A stretch of DNA of 64,000 nucleotides from Pseudoxanthomonas sp. Root65 (GCF_001427635.1 NZ_LMHA01000002.1:434001-498000); one strand, 5' to 3'; shown: positions 43,659 to 53,945, counted from the stretch's first letter. The notes: generated by a model not told the origin, from the sequence alone. Translations and numbers: made by a program.

Positions 43659-44645
43659 ATGCCGGCTGGCCGCCCCGTGCGGTACCCACTGGCAGGGATC
43701 GCGATGCAGGACGTGGTGGACCAATACGGTGTGCTGATCGTCTTCGCCAACGTGCTGGCGTTGTCGCTGGGCCTGCCGGTGCCGGCGATGCCCACGCTGA
43801 TCCTGGTCGGTGCCGGGCTGGCCATGCAGCCGGAGACGATGTGGCTGCCGCTGCTCGGCGTGCTGGCGGTGTCTGTGGCCGCCAGTCTGATCGGCGACAG
43901 CGTGTGGTTCTACGCCGGCCGCCGCTACGGCAATCGCACGATGCAGTCGCTGTGCCGGCTGTCGCTCTCGCGCGACACCTGCATGAAGCGCACGGAGCGC
44001 TTCTATGGCCGGTTCGGCATCCGCGTGCTGTCGGTGGCGAAGTTCATTCCCGGCCTGTCGATGGTGTCGGTGCCGCTGGCCGGCGCCATGCAGGCGCGCC
44101 TGCCGTCGTTCCTCCGCTACGACGGACTGGGAGCGGCGTTGTGGGCCATGGTGGGCCTGGGCCTGGGCGTGGTGTTTTCGAGGCAGGTGGAAACCGTCCT
44201 CGACACGCTGTCGCAGCTCGGTACCGGTGCGGGCGGGGTGATCGCGATCGTGCTGGCGGCCTACGTGGGCTGGCGCTGGTGGCGGCGGCGCACGTTGCTC
44301 GCCTCGCTGGAATCGGCGCGGATCGAACCGGCGGAACTGGAGGGCCTGCTGCAGGCCGGACGGTCGCCGGTGCTGTTCGACATCCGCGCACCGGGCTTCC
44401 GCGACCTGGATCCCTACGTGATTCCCGGCGCCGTGTTCGCCGATGAAGCCGAACTGGGCGGCATCCTGGCGACGTACCCGCGCGACGGCAAGGTCGTCAT
44501 CTACTGCGCGTGCCCCGATGAAGTGTCGGCCGCGTGGATGGCGGCGCGGCTGCGCGAGGCGGGTTTCGCCGACGTGCTGCCGCTGCGGGGCGGCATCGAT
44601 GCCTGGCGCAGCGCCGGCTACGGGGTGGAGCGCATCGTCGGGTGA
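43659..44645 (+). CDS. DedA-family membrane protein fused to a C-terminal rhodanese domain
   Basis: A 328-residue fusion. The N-terminal VTT/DedA domain (about 15-190) has SLGLPVPAMPTLILVGAGL, GDSVWFYAGRRYG and AKFIPGLSMVSVPLAG. A helix near 195-215 leads to a rhodanese domain (about 225-325) with VLFDIRAPG and the active-site loop YCACPDE (Cys283, with a second Cys at 285). DedA proteins are linked to lipid carrier flipping and membrane homeostasis; rhodaneses carry sulfane sulfur. ATG 43659 is preferred for its GGAGGA; ATG 43704 would drop the first 15 residues. The combined function is not known. Confidence 0.85.
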   Translation: MPAGRPVRYPLAGIAMQDVVDQYGVLIVFANVLALSLGLPVPAMPTLILVGAGLAMQPETMWLPLLGVLAVSVAASLIGDSVWFYAGRRYGNRTMQSLCRLSLSRDTCMKRTERFYGRFGIRVLSVAKFIPGLSMVSVPLAGAMQARLPSFLRYDGLGAALWAMVGLGLGVVFSRQVETVLDTLSQLGTGAGGVIAIVLAAYVGWRWWRRRTLLASLESARIEPAELEGLLQAGRSPVLFDIRAPGFRDLDPYVIPGAVFADEAELGGILATYPRDGKVVIYCACPDEVSAAWMAARLREAGFADVLPLRGGIDAWRSAGYGVERIVG

Positions 44646-44660
44646 ATCCGCCGCCCGGGC

Positions 44661-45557
44661 TCAGTGCTCGATGCACACCCGGTTGCGGCCTTCGCTCTTG
44701 GCGCGGTACAGCGCCGCGTCGGCGGCGGCCATCATGCGGCTGACCGTGTCGCGCTCGGGCGTCAACGCGGCAATGCCGATGCTCACCGTGATGTGCTGCG
44801 CTTCGCCGCCGGGCCGGAACACCACCGCTTCCACCGCTTCGCGCAGGCGCTCGGCGAAGCCGTAGGCGGCCGCCGGCCCGCACTCGGGCAGCAGCACGGC
44901 GAACTCCTCGCCGCCGATCCGCGCGGCCGCATCGTCGTTGCGCACGTGCCGGCGCACCAGTGCGGCGATCTGCTTCAGCACGTGGTCGCCGGAAATGTGG
45001 CCGTAGCGGTCGTTGATCGGCTTGAACAGGTCCACGTCGATGATGCACATGGTCAGTTCGCGCTGGTGCCGCATGGCGCGGGCGATCTCCTTCTCCACCG
45101 TTTCGATGAAATGCCGCCGGTTGTACATCTCGGTCAGCGCATCGTGGGTGGCGAGCTGGTAGATCTCCTCGTGGTAGTGCGCTTCCACGCTGCTGTGGCT
45201 GATGAACTTCAGGATGCACTCGCCGAGCGTGATGTGGTCGCCATCGACGAGCGCGGCTTCGCCGACCGGCGCATCGTTGACGCGGGTGGCGTTGGTGGCG
45301 CCCAGGTCGCGCACGCGGTAGCTGTCGCCGTCGCGCCAGATCTCGCAATGCAGGCGCGAGACGCTGTTGTGCGGGATATGCAGGTCGGCTTCCTGCGAAC
45401 GGCCCACGCGCACGCGGGCGCTGTCGATGTCGGCGCGCCGGCCCAGGCCTTCGCCATGGATCACTACCACGCACGCGGACCGGTGCGAGGCCGGCCGCGG
45501 GCCGTCGCTCAGGACGGTCCGTTGCGTGGTCGGTGGGTCGTGGGAATCCCGTGACAT
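44661..45557 (-). CDS. FHA-GGDEF diguanylate cyclase
   Basis: A 298-residue cytoplasmic protein. An N-terminal FHA domain (about 40-115; VRVGRSQEADLHIP, SRLHCEIWRDG, ATNATRVN) is expected to bind phosphothreonine. A C-terminal GGDEF domain has an intact GGEEF active site (215-219) and an RNDD I-site at 206-209. It is divergent from a Ser/Thr kinase gene 94 bp away, suggesting that kinase products dock on the FHA domain and tune c-di-GMP synthesis. ATG 45557 is preferred to a TTG at 45608. Confidence 0.9.
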   Translation of the reverse strand: MSRDSHDPPTTQRTVLSDGPRPASHRSACVVVIHGEGLGRRADIDSARVRVGRSQEADLHIPHNSVSRLHCEIWRDGDSYRVRDLGATNATRVNDAPVGEAALVDGDHITLGECILKFISHSSVEAHYHEEIYQLATHDALTEMYNRRHFIETVEKEIARAMRHQRELTMCIIDVDLFKPINDRYGHISGDHVLKQIAALVRRHVRNDDAAARIGGEEFAVLLPECGPAAAYGFAERLREAVEAVVFRPGGEAQHITVSIGIAALTPERDTVSRMMAAADAALYRAKSEGRNRVCIEH

Positions 45558-45651
45558 GCGAAGGCGACTGGCAGGTGCGGGCCCGAGTGTAACGGATCGC
45601 TCGGTCAACTCACGCTTCCGCTACCATGGCCGGGCGCACGGGGACAGTGGC

Positions 45652-48390
45652 ATGACATCGCAACCTTACGACGACCTCGCACCCACCGAGAGCCTGGCCA
45701 CGCGCCTGCAGGACGCGCCCACGGCGGCGGACGGCACGCTTGCGCCCGGTGCCCGGCTGGGGCGTTACCGCATCGAGGGCCTGCTGGGCCGCGGCGGCAT
45801 GGGCGAGGTCTACCGTGCCGCGCAGCTGGAACCGGTGCGCCGCGAGGTGGCGCTCAAGCTGATGCGCGCGCAGCGCCTGCAGGCGCGCCACCTGGCCTGG
45901 TTCGAGGTGGAGCGGCAGGTGCTGGCGCAGATGCGCCACCCGGCGATCGCCCAGATCTACGACGCCGGCACCACCGAAGAAGGCTATCCGTTCTTCGCGA
46001 TGGAGCTGATCGACGGCAGCCCCATCACCCGCTACTGCCGCGAGCAGCGCCTGCCGCTGGACGCGCGCGTGGCGTTGTTCATCCGCGTCTGCGAAGGCGT
46101 GCAGCACGCGCACCACAAGGGCGTGGTGCATCGCGACCTCAAGCCCGGCAACCTGCTGGTCGACACGCTCGACGGCCGTCCGGCGCCCAAGATCATCGAC
46201 TTCGGCATCGCCATGGCGGCGTCGCTGGCCGGCGACGCCGCGCTGGAGCGGGCCGGCACGCCCGAGTACATGAGCCCCGAGCAGGCGCAGGGCGACGCCA
46301 CCCAGGTGGACACCCGCAGCGATGTCTATTCGCTCGGCGTGGTGCTGTGCGAACTGGTGAGCGGCGTGCGCCCCGACGCGGTGGGCGAAACCTGGGCCGC
46401 CGAGACGCCGACCGCGGTCGCGCCGTCGTCGCGCCTGGCCGCGCTGCCGGCGGAGCAGGCACGGCAGATGGCGCAGGAGCGCGGGCTGTCGCTGGCGCGC
46501 ATGCGCGACCGGCTGCGGGGCGACCTGGACTGGATCGTGCTGAAGGCCATGCAGCACGACCGCGATGCCCGCTACGGGTCCGTCGCCGCCCTGGCCGACG
46601 ACCTGCAGCGCTATCTGGATGATCGCGTGGTGACCGCGGCACCGCCGGGCCGCGCCTATGCGTGGCGCAAGTTCGTGCGGCGCCATCGCGCCGGCGCCAT
46701 CGCCGCCGGCGTTGCCCTGCTGGCGTTGCTGGGCGGGCTGGGCCTGTCGCTGTACGGCCTGCAGCAGGCACGCGCGCAGCGCAGCGTCGCCGAGGCGCGC
46801 AGTGCGGAACTGGAGAAGGTGGCGGCGTTCCAGCAGTCGATGCTGGAGGGCATCGACATCGAGACCATGGGCGTGGGCCTGTCGGAAGGCCTGGTGCGCC
46901 AGGTCGGCAGCGTCGATCCGTCGGCGGCCGATGCCTTCGGCGCCACCCTGGCCAAGACCAGTACCGGCGACCTGGCCCGCGACCTGGTCGACCGGCAGTT
47001 GCTGGCGAACGCCGAGGAGGCGATCGCGCGCGACTTCGCCGACCAGCCCGATGTCGCCGCCAGCCTGCGCGAATCGGTCGGCCACGTATATGCCGCCATC
47101 GGCCTGTACGACAAGGCGGCCGCGCATTTCGCCCAGGTCGCCGACTACCGCGGCCGCGTGCTCGGCGACGGCGCGCAGGCGACCTTGCGCGCGAGGAACG
47201 ACCAGGTGCAGGCGCTGCTCGAAGGCGCGCACCTGGACCAGGCCGAGGCCGTGTTGCAGAAGGCGTTGCCGCGCGCGTTCGCGCTGCCGGACAACGACCG
47301 CGTGCGGGTGAAGCTGGAACTGGCGCAGGCGCAGGTGATCTCGGCGCGCGGCGACCGGCCGCGCGCGAAGGGCATGGTGCAGGCCGTGCAGGCACGCCTG
47401 CTGACCAGCGCCGGCAAGGACGATCCGGCCACGCTGGAAGCCATCAACGACCTGGCCGCCGTGCAGCGCAATCTCGGCGAACTGCCCGAGGCGCGCGCGA
47501 ACATGGAGCAGGTCGTCGCCCGGCGCACCGCCACGCTCGGCCCCGACCACGAGGAAACGCTGTCGGCGATGGGCAACCTGGCGGTGCTGCGCATCATGAA
47601 CCGCGAGAAGGCCTCGGCGATCAGCCTGCAACGCGACCTGACCGACCGCTACGTGCGCAAGCTGGGCAGCGAGCATCCGGTCACGCTGCAGGCGCGCAGC
47701 ACGCTGGCGACGATGATGATCGACGGCGCCGATGCGGCGTCGGTGGCGCAGGCGCTGCCCCTGCTGCAGGACGTGCTGGCCGCGCGCGAGCGCGTGCTGG
47801 GCCGCGACCACCCGCAGACCATCCGCACGCGCCTGAACCTGGCCACCGCCCACGCCCGGCAGGACAACTACGCGGCCGCGCTGCCGCTGGAAGAGCAGGT
47901 CATCACCGCGCGCACCCGCGTGCTCGGCCCGGGCCATCCGGACACGCTGTCCATCCTGGTCAACCACGCCGGCACGCTGCTCAACGCAGGGCAGGCGGAA
48001 GCATCGCTGCGCTTGCTGGGCGACGTGCAACCGCTGGCCCTGAAGACACTCGGCGCGAAACATCCGCAGGCGCAGGCCACGATGGTGATCCGCGCCGAAG
48101 CGCTGCGGATGCTGGGCCGCGTGCCGGAGGCGCTGGCCGAGTTCCAGCGCCTGTTCGACCTGCGCCGCGCGGCACTGGGCGAAACCCACGTCGAGACGCG
48201 CACCGCCGCATGGAACCTGATCGACACCTATCGCGAACTGGGCCGGCCGGCCGAGGCGGAGCCGCTGTACCGCCAGTACATCGCGCCGTTGCTCGCCGCG
48301 GACCCGAAGACGCTGGAGGATGCCGACGCCGAGTTCGCCAAGCGCTACCGCGAAGGCAAGCGGCCGGGCAAGCAGACCCGCGACGGTTGA
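45652..48390 (+). CDS. Membrane Ser/Thr protein kinase with periplasmic TPR region
   Basis: A 912-residue Hanks-type kinase. The glycine loop GRGGMGEVYRA is followed by ALKLMRA (catalytic Lys), VVHRDLKPGNLL (near 160), IIDFGIAMA and GTPEYMSPEQAQG, so it is complete. A membrane helix lies at about 346-367. Beyond it is a long helical region with repeated TPR units (motifs such as VLGRDHPQTIRTRLNLA and VLGPGHPDTLSILVNHA). ATG 45652 has GGGGAC upstream. It probably senses partners through the TPR part and signals to cytoplasmic targets such as the divergent FHA cyclase. Confidence 0.93.
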   Translation: MTSQPYDDLAPTESLATRLQDAPTAADGTLAPGARLGRYRIEGLLGRGGMGEVYRAAQLEPVRREVALKLMRAQRLQARHLAWFEVERQVLAQMRHPAIAQIYDAGTTEEGYPFFAMELIDGSPITRYCREQRLPLDARVALFIRVCEGVQHAHHKGVVHRDLKPGNLLVDTLDGRPAPKIIDFGIAMAASLAGDAALERAGTPEYMSPEQAQGDATQVDTRSDVYSLGVVLCELVSGVRPDAVGETWAAETPTAVAPSSRLAALPAEQARQMAQERGLSLARMRDRLRGDLDWIVLKAMQHDRDARYGSVAALADDLQRYLDDRVVTAAPPGRAYAWRKFVRRHRAGAIAAGVALLALLGGLGLSLYGLQQARAQRSVAEARSAELEKVAAFQQSMLEGIDIETMGVGLSEGLVRQVGSVDPSAADAFGATLAKTSTGDLARDLVDRQLLANAEEAIARDFADQPDVAASLRESVGHVYAAIGLYDKAAAHFAQVADYRGRVLGDGAQATLRARNDQVQALLEGAHLDQAEAVLQKALPRAFALPDNDRVRVKLELAQAQVISARGDRPRAKGMVQAVQARLLTSAGKDDPATLEAINDLAAVQRNLGELPEARANMEQVVARRTATLGPDHEETLSAMGNLAVLRIMNREKASAISLQRDLTDRYVRKLGSEHPVTLQARSTLATMMIDGADAASVAQALPLLQDVLAARERVLGRDHPQTIRTRLNLATAHARQDNYAAALPLEEQVITARTRVLGPGHPDTLSILVNHAGTLLNAGQAEASLRLLGDVQPLALKTLGAKHPQAQATMVIRAEALRMLGRVPEALAEFQRLFDLRRAALGETHVETRTAAWNLIDTYRELGRPAEAEPLYRQYIAPLLAADPKTLEDADAEFAKRYREGKRPGKQTRDG

Positions 48391-48403
48391 GCCCGGGCGG
48401 CGA

Positions 48404-49312
48404 TCACTCGCCCGGTTTGGCGCCCGCGCTCGGCGCGTCCGACGCCGACCGCCGCGACAGCACCGCCTCGCGATGGGCGATGTAGGCGTTGGCGCCGAAG
48501 ATGATGCCGGCCCCGAGCAGCATCCACCGGTCCAGCGTCTCGTCGAACAGCAGCCAGCCGAAGACGGCCACCACGGGCAGCTGCATGAAGCTGATCGGCG
48601 TCAGCGCCGACACTTCGCCCAGCTTCAACGCCCGGGTCCACAGCATGTGCCCGCCGGTGCCCAGCACGCCGGACGCGATCACCCACACCCAGGTGATGCC
48701 CTGCGGCCATTCCCACACCGCCAGCGCCGGCACCAGCGACATCGGCACCCACAGCAGCGTGGTGTAGATGACGATGCGGTCGGCCGGTTCGGTGTTGGAG
48801 AGCTGCTTGATCTGGATCGCCACCAGCGCGCTCATCACCGCCGCCAGCACCGCGATCATCGCGTCGACGGTGAACTGCGCCGTGCCCGGTCGCACGATGA
48901 TCAGCACGCCCACGAAACCCAGCGCCACGGCCGTCCAGCGGCGCGCGCGTACCTGTTCGTTGAGCATCGCGGCGGCGGCGAGGGTGACGAACAGCGGCGT
49001 GGAGTACGACAGCGACACCGCCTGCGCCAGCGGCAGGTGGCCGATGGCCCAGAAGCCGGCCAGCATCGAGCAGATGCCGATGACGCAGCGGAACAGGTAG
49101 CGCGGGAACTGCGTGGTCTTCAGGAAGCCCGGACCATGGCGCAGGATCAGCGGCGCCGCCGCCAGCAGCCCGAAGAAGTTGCGGAAGAAGGCGATCTCGA
49201 ACGTGTGCAGCGTCGCCGACGCCAGGCGGATCGCCACCACCATCAGCGCGAACAGCACGGTGCTGCCCAGCATCAGCACCGCAGCGCGATAGTGGGTGGG
49301 AAGGTTCGGCAT
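48404..49312 (-). CDS. EamA/DMT-family transporter
   Basis: A 302-residue inner-membrane protein with about ten helices in two EamA repeats (first from LMLGSTVLFALMVVAIRLAS, second from VDAMIAVLAAVMSALVAIQI). The substrate is unknown; family members export metabolites or import sugars. ATG 49312 gives a normal N-terminus (MPNLPTHYRAAVLML); the longer frame runs through an intergenic repeat. It is convergent with the Ser/Thr kinase gene. Confidence 0.87.
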   Translation of the reverse strand: MPNLPTHYRAAVLMLGSTVLFALMVVAIRLASATLHTFEIAFFRNFFGLLAAAPLILRHGPGFLKTTQFPRYLFRCVIGICSMLAGFWAIGHLPLAQAVSLSYSTPLFVTLAAAAMLNEQVRARRWTAVALGFVGVLIIVRPGTAQFTVDAMIAVLAAVMSALVAIQIKQLSNTEPADRIVIYTTLLWVPMSLVPALAVWEWPQGITWVWVIASGVLGTGGHMLWTRALKLGEVSALTPISFMQLPVVAVFGWLLFDETLDRWMLLGAGIIFGANAYIAHREAVLSRRSASDAPSAGAKPGE

Positions 49313-49326
49313 CAGTGTTCCGGATC

Positions 49327-49510
49327 TGCCCCTTCCCCCGCCTGCGGGGGAAGGCTGGGATGGGGGCGAGCGCCACCGCGAAAATCGAGCATGCTGCCGA
49401 TCATCGCCGGCACGACAAGGCGCGGCGTTCGATTCGGTCGTGCAGACAACAGGAGACGGGCTCCGGTCTGCCCCCACCCCAACCCTCTCCCGTGAACGGG
49501 GGAGGGGGCG
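49327..49510. repeat. Intergenic palindromic repeats between EamA and murB genes
   Basis: Two GC-rich hairpin units (CCTTCCCCCGC/GCGGGGGAAGG type at 49329-49352; CCCTCTCCCGTGAACGGGGGAGGG type at 49484-49507) face each other about 110 bp apart. The GGGATGGGGGC and GCCCCCACCCC parts are nearly complementary. They are of the same class as the lepA-lepB element. The gap otherwise holds nothing. Confidence 0.65.
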
Positions 49511-49542
49511 GTGTCAGGGGCGCCGGTGGGCATCATCCAGGA

Positions 49543-50586
49543 CTACCAGGTCGCCCCGATGAGTTTCGGTTCCGGCTCGATGGCGACGCCGAAGCGTGCC
49601 TGCACCGAGGCGGCGATCTTCCTGGCCAGCTCCAGCAGCTGCGCGCCGGTCGCCAGCCCATGGTTGACCAGCACCAGCGCGTGCGCGGCGGACACACCGG
49701 CATCGCCGTCGCGGTGTCCTTTCCAGCCGCAGGCCTCGATCATCCACGCCGCCGACAGCTTGCGATTGTGGACGGCGTCGCCGCGGAAGACCGGCAGGGT
49801 GGGGTAGTCCACCAGCAGCGCATCGGCCTGGGCCTGCGAGACGATCGGATTCTTGAAGAAGCTGCCCGCGTTGCCGACCACGGCCGGGTCGGGCAGCTTG
49901 CGCTGACGGATGCGGATCACCGCCTCGGCCACGTCGCGTGCCGTCGGCGCGGCGATGCCCATCGCGCCCAGCTCATCGCGGATGCCGGCGTAATCCAGCC
50001 GCAGGGTAGGCGTGCGCGGCAGCAGGAATTCCACGGCCGTCACCAGGTAACGGTCGGCGTCGCGCTTGAACACGCTGTCGCGGTAGGCGAAGGCGCAGGC
50101 ATCGCGGTCCAGCCGCAGGCGCGTGCCGGCATGGCGGTCGAAGGCTTCGACCACGTGGATGAACTCGCCCACTTCGGTGCCGTAGGCGCCGATGTTCTGG
50201 ATCGGCGATGCGCCGGCGGTGCCGGGAATCAGCGCGAGGTTTTCCAGGCCGCACAGGCCCTGTTCCAGCGTCCACATCACCAGCGGATGCCAGGCGACGC
50301 CGGCGTCCGCGCGCACCAGGGCATGTCCGCCATCATCCGACAGCACGCGCAGGGCCTGCGTGGCCATCGCGATGACCGCGCCCGGCGCATCGCCGGCGAA
50401 CAGCAGGTTGCTGCCACCGCCGATCACCAGCGTGTCGCCATCGGCCACCTGCGGCAGGAGGGCGAGGACCTCCTCCAGCGCGGCGGCATCGTCCACCTCG
50501 ACCAGCCACGGCGCCCGCGCCGGCACGCCGAAGGTAGTGCGCTCGCGCAACGAGGCGTTCGCCGTGACGCGGTAACCCGTGGTCAT
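49543..50586 (-). CDS. murB: UDP-N-acetylenolpyruvoylglucosamine reductase
   Basis: FAD enzyme that completes UDP-MurNAc synthesis for peptidoglycan. It has 347 residues, E. coli-like (type I). Motifs are [10 protein letters not shown] (FAD), [23 protein letters not shown] with the catalytic region [12 protein letters not shown], and [12 protein letters not shown] near the end. The ATG overlaps the pyrD stop by 4 bp (ATGA at 50583-50586), so it is translated with pyrD, an uncommon but simple pairing. Confidence 0.96.
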   Translation of the reverse strand: MTTGYRVTANASLRERTTFGVPARAPWLVEVDDAAALEEVLALLPQVADGDTLVIGGGSNLLFAGDAPGAVIAMATQALRVLSDDGGHALVRADAGVAWHPLVMWTLEQGLCGLENLALIPGTAGASPIQNIGAYGTEVGEFIHVVEAFDRHAGTRLRLDRDACAFAYRDSVFKRDADRYLVTAVEFLLPRTPTLRLDYAGIRDELGAMGIAAPTARDVAEAVIRIRQRKLPDPAVVGNAGSFFKNPIVSQAQADALLVDYPTLPVFRGDAVHNRKLSAAWMIEACGWKGHRDGDAGVSAAHALVLVNHGLATGAQLLELARKIAASVQARFGVAIEPEPKLIGATW

Positions 50587-51638
50587 TCCGGGGCTACCGG
50601 GCCGCCGCTGCGCGCTTCGCGGCGGCGGCGGATGGCTTCCACGCATTCGCGGACCAGCTCGGGGCCGCGGTAGACCAGGCCGGTGTAGCACTGCACCAGC
50701 GAGGCGCCGGCCGACATCTTCGCCACCGCGTCGGCGCCGGACAGGATGCCGCCCACGCCGATCAGCGGAATGCTGTGCGGCAGGCGCGTGCGCAGGCGGC
50801 GCAGCACCAGCGTGGCCTGGCCCATCAGCGGCGCGCCGGACAGGCCGCCGGTCTCGCGCGCGTGGGGATGGTCCTGCACGCTGATCCGCGAGACGGTGGT
50901 GTTGGTGGCGATGACGCCATCCACCTGCATGTCGCCCAGCACGCGGGCCACCGCATCGATGTCGCTGTCGGACAGGTCGGGCGCGATCTTCACCAGCATC
51001 GGCACGCGCTTGCCGTGCTGCGCGGCCAGGTCTTCCTGCGCCTCGCGCAGGGTGCCGATCAGCTGGCGCAGCGCCTGTTCTTCCTGCAGTTCGCGCAGGC
51101 CGGCGGTGTTGGGCGAGGAAATGTTGACGGTGATGTAGTCCGCCAGCGGATACACGCGCTCCAGGCAGTACAGGTAGTCCGACGCGGCGCGCTCGTTGGC
51201 CGTGTCCTTGTTCTTGCCGATGTTGATGCCCAGCAGGCCGCGGTCGCGGCGTGCGCGCTCGACGTTGCGGATCAGCGCGTCGACACCGTCGTTGTTGAAG
51301 CCCAGGCGGTTGATGACGGCCTGGTGCTGCGGCAGCCGGAACATGCGCGGCTTCGGGTTGCCGGGCTGCGGCCTGGGCGTGACCGTGCCGATCTCGACGA
51401 AGCCGAAGCCCAGCGCGAACAGCGCATCGATGTGCGCGCCGTTCTTGTCCATGCCGGCGGCCAGGCCCACCGGATTGGGGAACGTCAGGCCCATGACCTT
51501 GGTGGGCATCGGTGTGATGGGGCGCGCCACCAGCGGCGTGGTGCCGGTGCGATAGGCCAGGTCGAGCGCCTTCAGGCCCATGCCATGGGCGGTCTCGGCG
51601 TCGAGGCCGAAGAGGAAGGGGCGGGCTAACGAATACAT
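50583..51638 (-). CDS. pyrD: Dihydroorotate dehydrogenase (quinone), class 2
   Basis: Membrane-associated FMN enzyme that makes orotate and passes electrons to ubiquinone. It has 351 residues. The class 2 N-terminal helix ([20 protein letters not shown]) and [10 protein letters not shown] are present. The catalytic-Ser loop is [14 protein letters not shown], and FMN motifs include ATNTTVSR and [15 protein letters not shown]. It is upstream of murB with overlapping codons and follows the DUF4190 gene on the same strand. Confidence 0.97.
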   Translation of the reverse strand: MYSLARPFLFGLDAETAHGMGLKALDLAYRTGTTPLVARPITPMPTKVMGLTFPNPVGLAAGMDKNGAHIDALFALGFGFVEIGTVTPRPQPGNPKPRMFRLPQHQAVINRLGFNNDGVDALIRNVERARRDRGLLGINIGKNKDTANERAASDYLYCLERVYPLADYITVNISSPNTAGLRELQEEQALRQLIGTLREAQEDLAAQHGKRVPMLVKIAPDLSDSDIDAVARVLGDMQVDGVIATNTTVSRISVQDHPHARETGGLSGAPLMGQATLVLRRLRTRLPHSIPLIGVGGILSGADAVAKMSAGASLVQCYTGLVYRGPELVRECVEAIRRRREARSGGPVAPE

Positions 51639-51651
51639 GGACGCGCGCGGG

Positions 51652-51930
51652 TCAGTTCAACGTCGCCAGCCAGGCCATGCCGCCCAGGAACAGGAAGATC
51701 ACCGCGATGCCGATGATCCACAGCAGCGCCGAGATCCAGCCCAGTACCAGTCCGCCGATGGCCAGACCGTCTCCCTCCAGCGTGCCTGCGCTGCGGCGGA
51801 TCTCCGCGCGCGCCATGTGGCCGGTGATGATGGCCACGATCGTGCCGATGACGGGCATCAGCGTCCAGCCGAGGATGCCGGAGACGAGGCTGGCGATGGC
51901 GAGGCTGCTGGTGGTGCGGGCTTGGTTCAT
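51652..51930 (-). CDS. DUF4190 small membrane protein
   Basis: A 92-residue protein with two hydrophobic segments (about 9-37 and 57-88) separated by [20 protein letters not shown], the typical DUF4190 connector. The function is unknown. It lies 13 bp upstream of pyrD, so it may be co-transcribed with pyrD and murB. Confidence 0.85.
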   Translation of the reverse strand: MNQARTTSSLAIASLVSGILGWTLMPVIGTIVAIITGHMARAEIRRSAGTLEGDGLAIGGLVLGWISALLWIIGIAVIFLFLGGMAWLATLN

Positions 51931-51981
51931 CAGGGGCTCCGTGCAGGGGTCAGGGAGGCGATGGCGCGGGATCGGGCGGGC

Positions 51982-52012
51982 AAAAAAAACGCGCCACCCG
52001 GAGAGGTGGCGC
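51982..52012 (-). terminator. Rho-independent terminator of the ALDH gene
   Basis: On the minus strand, GCGCCACC/GGTGGCGC with a 6-nt loop is followed by eight T, about 65 bp after the aldehyde dehydrogenase stop and before the DUF4190 start. Confidence 0.88.
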
Positions 52013-52076
52013 GATTATCCCAGATGCGGGCCCGTCCGGGGCAGCCGGCATGCAGGCATGCCGGCGGCGTTGCGGA

Positions 52077-53609
52077 TCAGAGGTCGAACTTGATGCCCTG
52101 GGCCAGCGGCAGCGAGTCGGAGTAGTTGATGGTGTTGGTCTGCCGGCGCATGTAGACCTTCCATGCGTCCGAGCCCGACTCGCGACCGCCGCCGGTTTCC
52201 TTCTCGCCACCGAACGCACCGCCGATCTCGGCGCCGCTGGTGCCGATGTTGACGTTGGCGATGCCGCAGTCGCTGCCCGCCGCCGAGAGGAACTGCTCGG
52301 CCGCCTTCAGGTTCTGGGTGAAGATCGACGACGACAGACCCTGCGGCACTGCGTTCTGCATGTCGATGGCTTCGTCGAGGGTCTTGTACTTCATGACGTA
52401 CAGGATCGGCGCGAAGGTCTCGTGCTGGACCACTTCATCCGAGTTCTTCAGGCCGGTGACGATGGCCGGCAGCACGAAGTTGCCCTGACGGTCGATCGCG
52501 GTGCCGCCGGTCTCGACGGTGCCGCCGCTGGCCTTGGCCTTGGCGATCGAGTCGAGGAACTGCTGCACGGCGCCCTGGCTGTTGAGCGGGCCCATCAGGT
52601 TGGCCGGGTCGGTCGGGTCGCCGATCTTGCCTTCCACCTGCTTGTACGCCTTGATCAGCGTGGCCAGCACGGTGTCGTAGATGGATTCGTGCACGATCAG
52701 GCGGCGCGTGGTGGTGCAGCGCTGGCCGGCGGTGCCGACGGCGCCGAACACGATGCCGGGGATGGCCAGCTTCAGGTCGGCGGTTTCGTCCAGGATGATG
52801 GCGTTATTGCCGCCCAGCTCCAGCAGGCTGCGGCCCATCCGGCGCGCGACGCGCTCGCCGACGGTGCGGCCGACCTGGGTGGAGCCGGTGAAGCTGATCA
52901 GCGGGATGCGTTTGTCGTCGACGAACTGCTGCGCCAGCTCGACGCCGGCGTCGTTGATGAGGAAGAAGATGTCCGGGAAGCCGCCTTCCTTCAGCGCCTC
53001 GTTGCAGATCTTCATGCTGGCGATGGCGGTGAGCGGCGTCTTGTTGGACGGCTTCCAGATGCAGATGTCGCCGCAGATGCCGGCCAGGAACGAATTCCAT
53101 GCCCACACCGCGACCGGGAAGTTGAACGCGCTGATGATGCCGACCAGGCCCAGCGGCTGGTACTGCTCGTACATGCGGTGGCCCGGGCGCTCGGAGTGCA
53201 TGGTGTAGCCGTAGAGCATGCGGCTCTGGCCCACGGCGAAGTCGGCGATGTCGATCATCTCCTGCACTTCGCCGTCGCCTTCCGGCTTGCTCTTGCCCAT
53301 TTCCAGCGCGACCAGCGAGCCCAGCGCATCCTTGTGCTTGCGCAGCGCGTCGCCGCACAGGCGGATCGCTTCGCCGCGACGCGGGGCGGGAGTGGTGCGC
53401 CAGACCTTGAACGCGGCCTGCGCACGGGCGACGACCTTCTCGTAATCCGCCTGGCTGCTGGCATGGACTTCGGCGATCACCTCGTTGGTGGTCGGGTTGA
53501 TCGACTGCAGCAGGCCGGCATCGGTGGTGGTGGACCACTCGCCGCTGCCCAGATAGGTACCCGAGTTGGTGGTGGCGAGGCCGAGGGCCTTGAGGAGGTC
53601 AGCAGACAT
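52077..53609 (-). CDS. amaB: Aldehyde dehydrogenase, ALDH7 (aminoadipate semialdehyde) type
   Basis: A 510-residue NAD-dependent aldehyde dehydrogenase closest in memory to ALDH7/antiquitin, the L-2-aminoadipate semialdehyde (piperideine-6-carboxylate) dehydrogenase of lysine breakdown. The catalytic Cys is in [13 protein letters not shown] and the general-base Glu in [18 protein letters not shown] is the Rossmann motif. The ending region [18 protein letters not shown] is typical of ALDH7. ATG 53609 follows CTGGAG. No other lysine-catabolic gene is in the window, so the substrate is a family inference. Confidence 0.88.
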   Translation of the reverse strand: MSADLLKALGLATTNSGTYLGSGEWSTTTDAGLLQSINPTTNEVIAEVHASSQADYEKVVARAQAAFKVWRTTPAPRRGEAIRLCGDALRKHKDALGSLVALEMGKSKPEGDGEVQEMIDIADFAVGQSRMLYGYTMHSERPGHRMYEQYQPLGLVGIISAFNFPVAVWAWNSFLAGICGDICIWKPSNKTPLTAIASMKICNEALKEGGFPDIFFLINDAGVELAQQFVDDKRIPLISFTGSTQVGRTVGERVARRMGRSLLELGGNNAIILDETADLKLAIPGIVFGAVGTAGQRCTTTRRLIVHESIYDTVLATLIKAYKQVEGKIGDPTDPANLMGPLNSQGAVQQFLDSIAKAKASGGTVETGGTAIDRQGNFVLPAIVTGLKNSDEVVQHETFAPILYVMKYKTLDEAIDMQNAVPQGLSSSIFTQNLKAAEQFLSAAGSDCGIANVNIGTSGAEIGGAFGGEKETGGGRESGSDAWKVYMRRQTNTINYSDSLPLAQGIKFDL

Positions 53610-53868
53610 GGAAGCTCCAGGGGATCGAATTGCGGAGGACGCCGGCGCAAACCGCGGCGTCGCAGGGGGCACGATTCTACCAGAGCGACGTGCGTCGGCC
53701 TCGCGTAACTCCGTGTTTTTCCAGAGGTTCTTGTGCAACAGGCGCTTGCGCGCGCGGCCGTTGATCCGCTGCCGGGGTTTGTTCGGTTCGCCGACTCACG
53801 GTGGTGGCATTCGGCGATTCGCCGAGTGGGTCGGTGCGGTGCCGTTGCACCGGTCTGCAAGAAAGGAT

Positions 53869-53945
53869 GGTGACCCCGGCGCGATTCGAACGCACGACCT
53901 GTCCCTTAGGAGGGGACCGCTCTATCCAGCTGAGCTACGGGGCCA
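53869..53945 (-). tRNA. tRNA-Arg (anticodon CCU)
   Basis: The minus strand folds into a full cloverleaf: acceptor GGCCCCG/CGGGGTC with one G-T pair, D arm GCTC/GAGC, anticodon stem GTCCC/GGGAC with loop CTCCTAA, and T arm GTGCG-TTCGAAT-CGCGC. Anticodon CCT reads AGG. The discriminator is A and CCA is encoded (53869-53871). No integrase or attachment-site duplication is seen next to it. Confidence 0.97.

Noticed and set aside
45610..48189. 859-codon minus-strand open frame opposite the Ser/Thr kinase
   Set aside because: Low-complexity shadow composition with no recognisable motif; it runs opposite a complete kinase.
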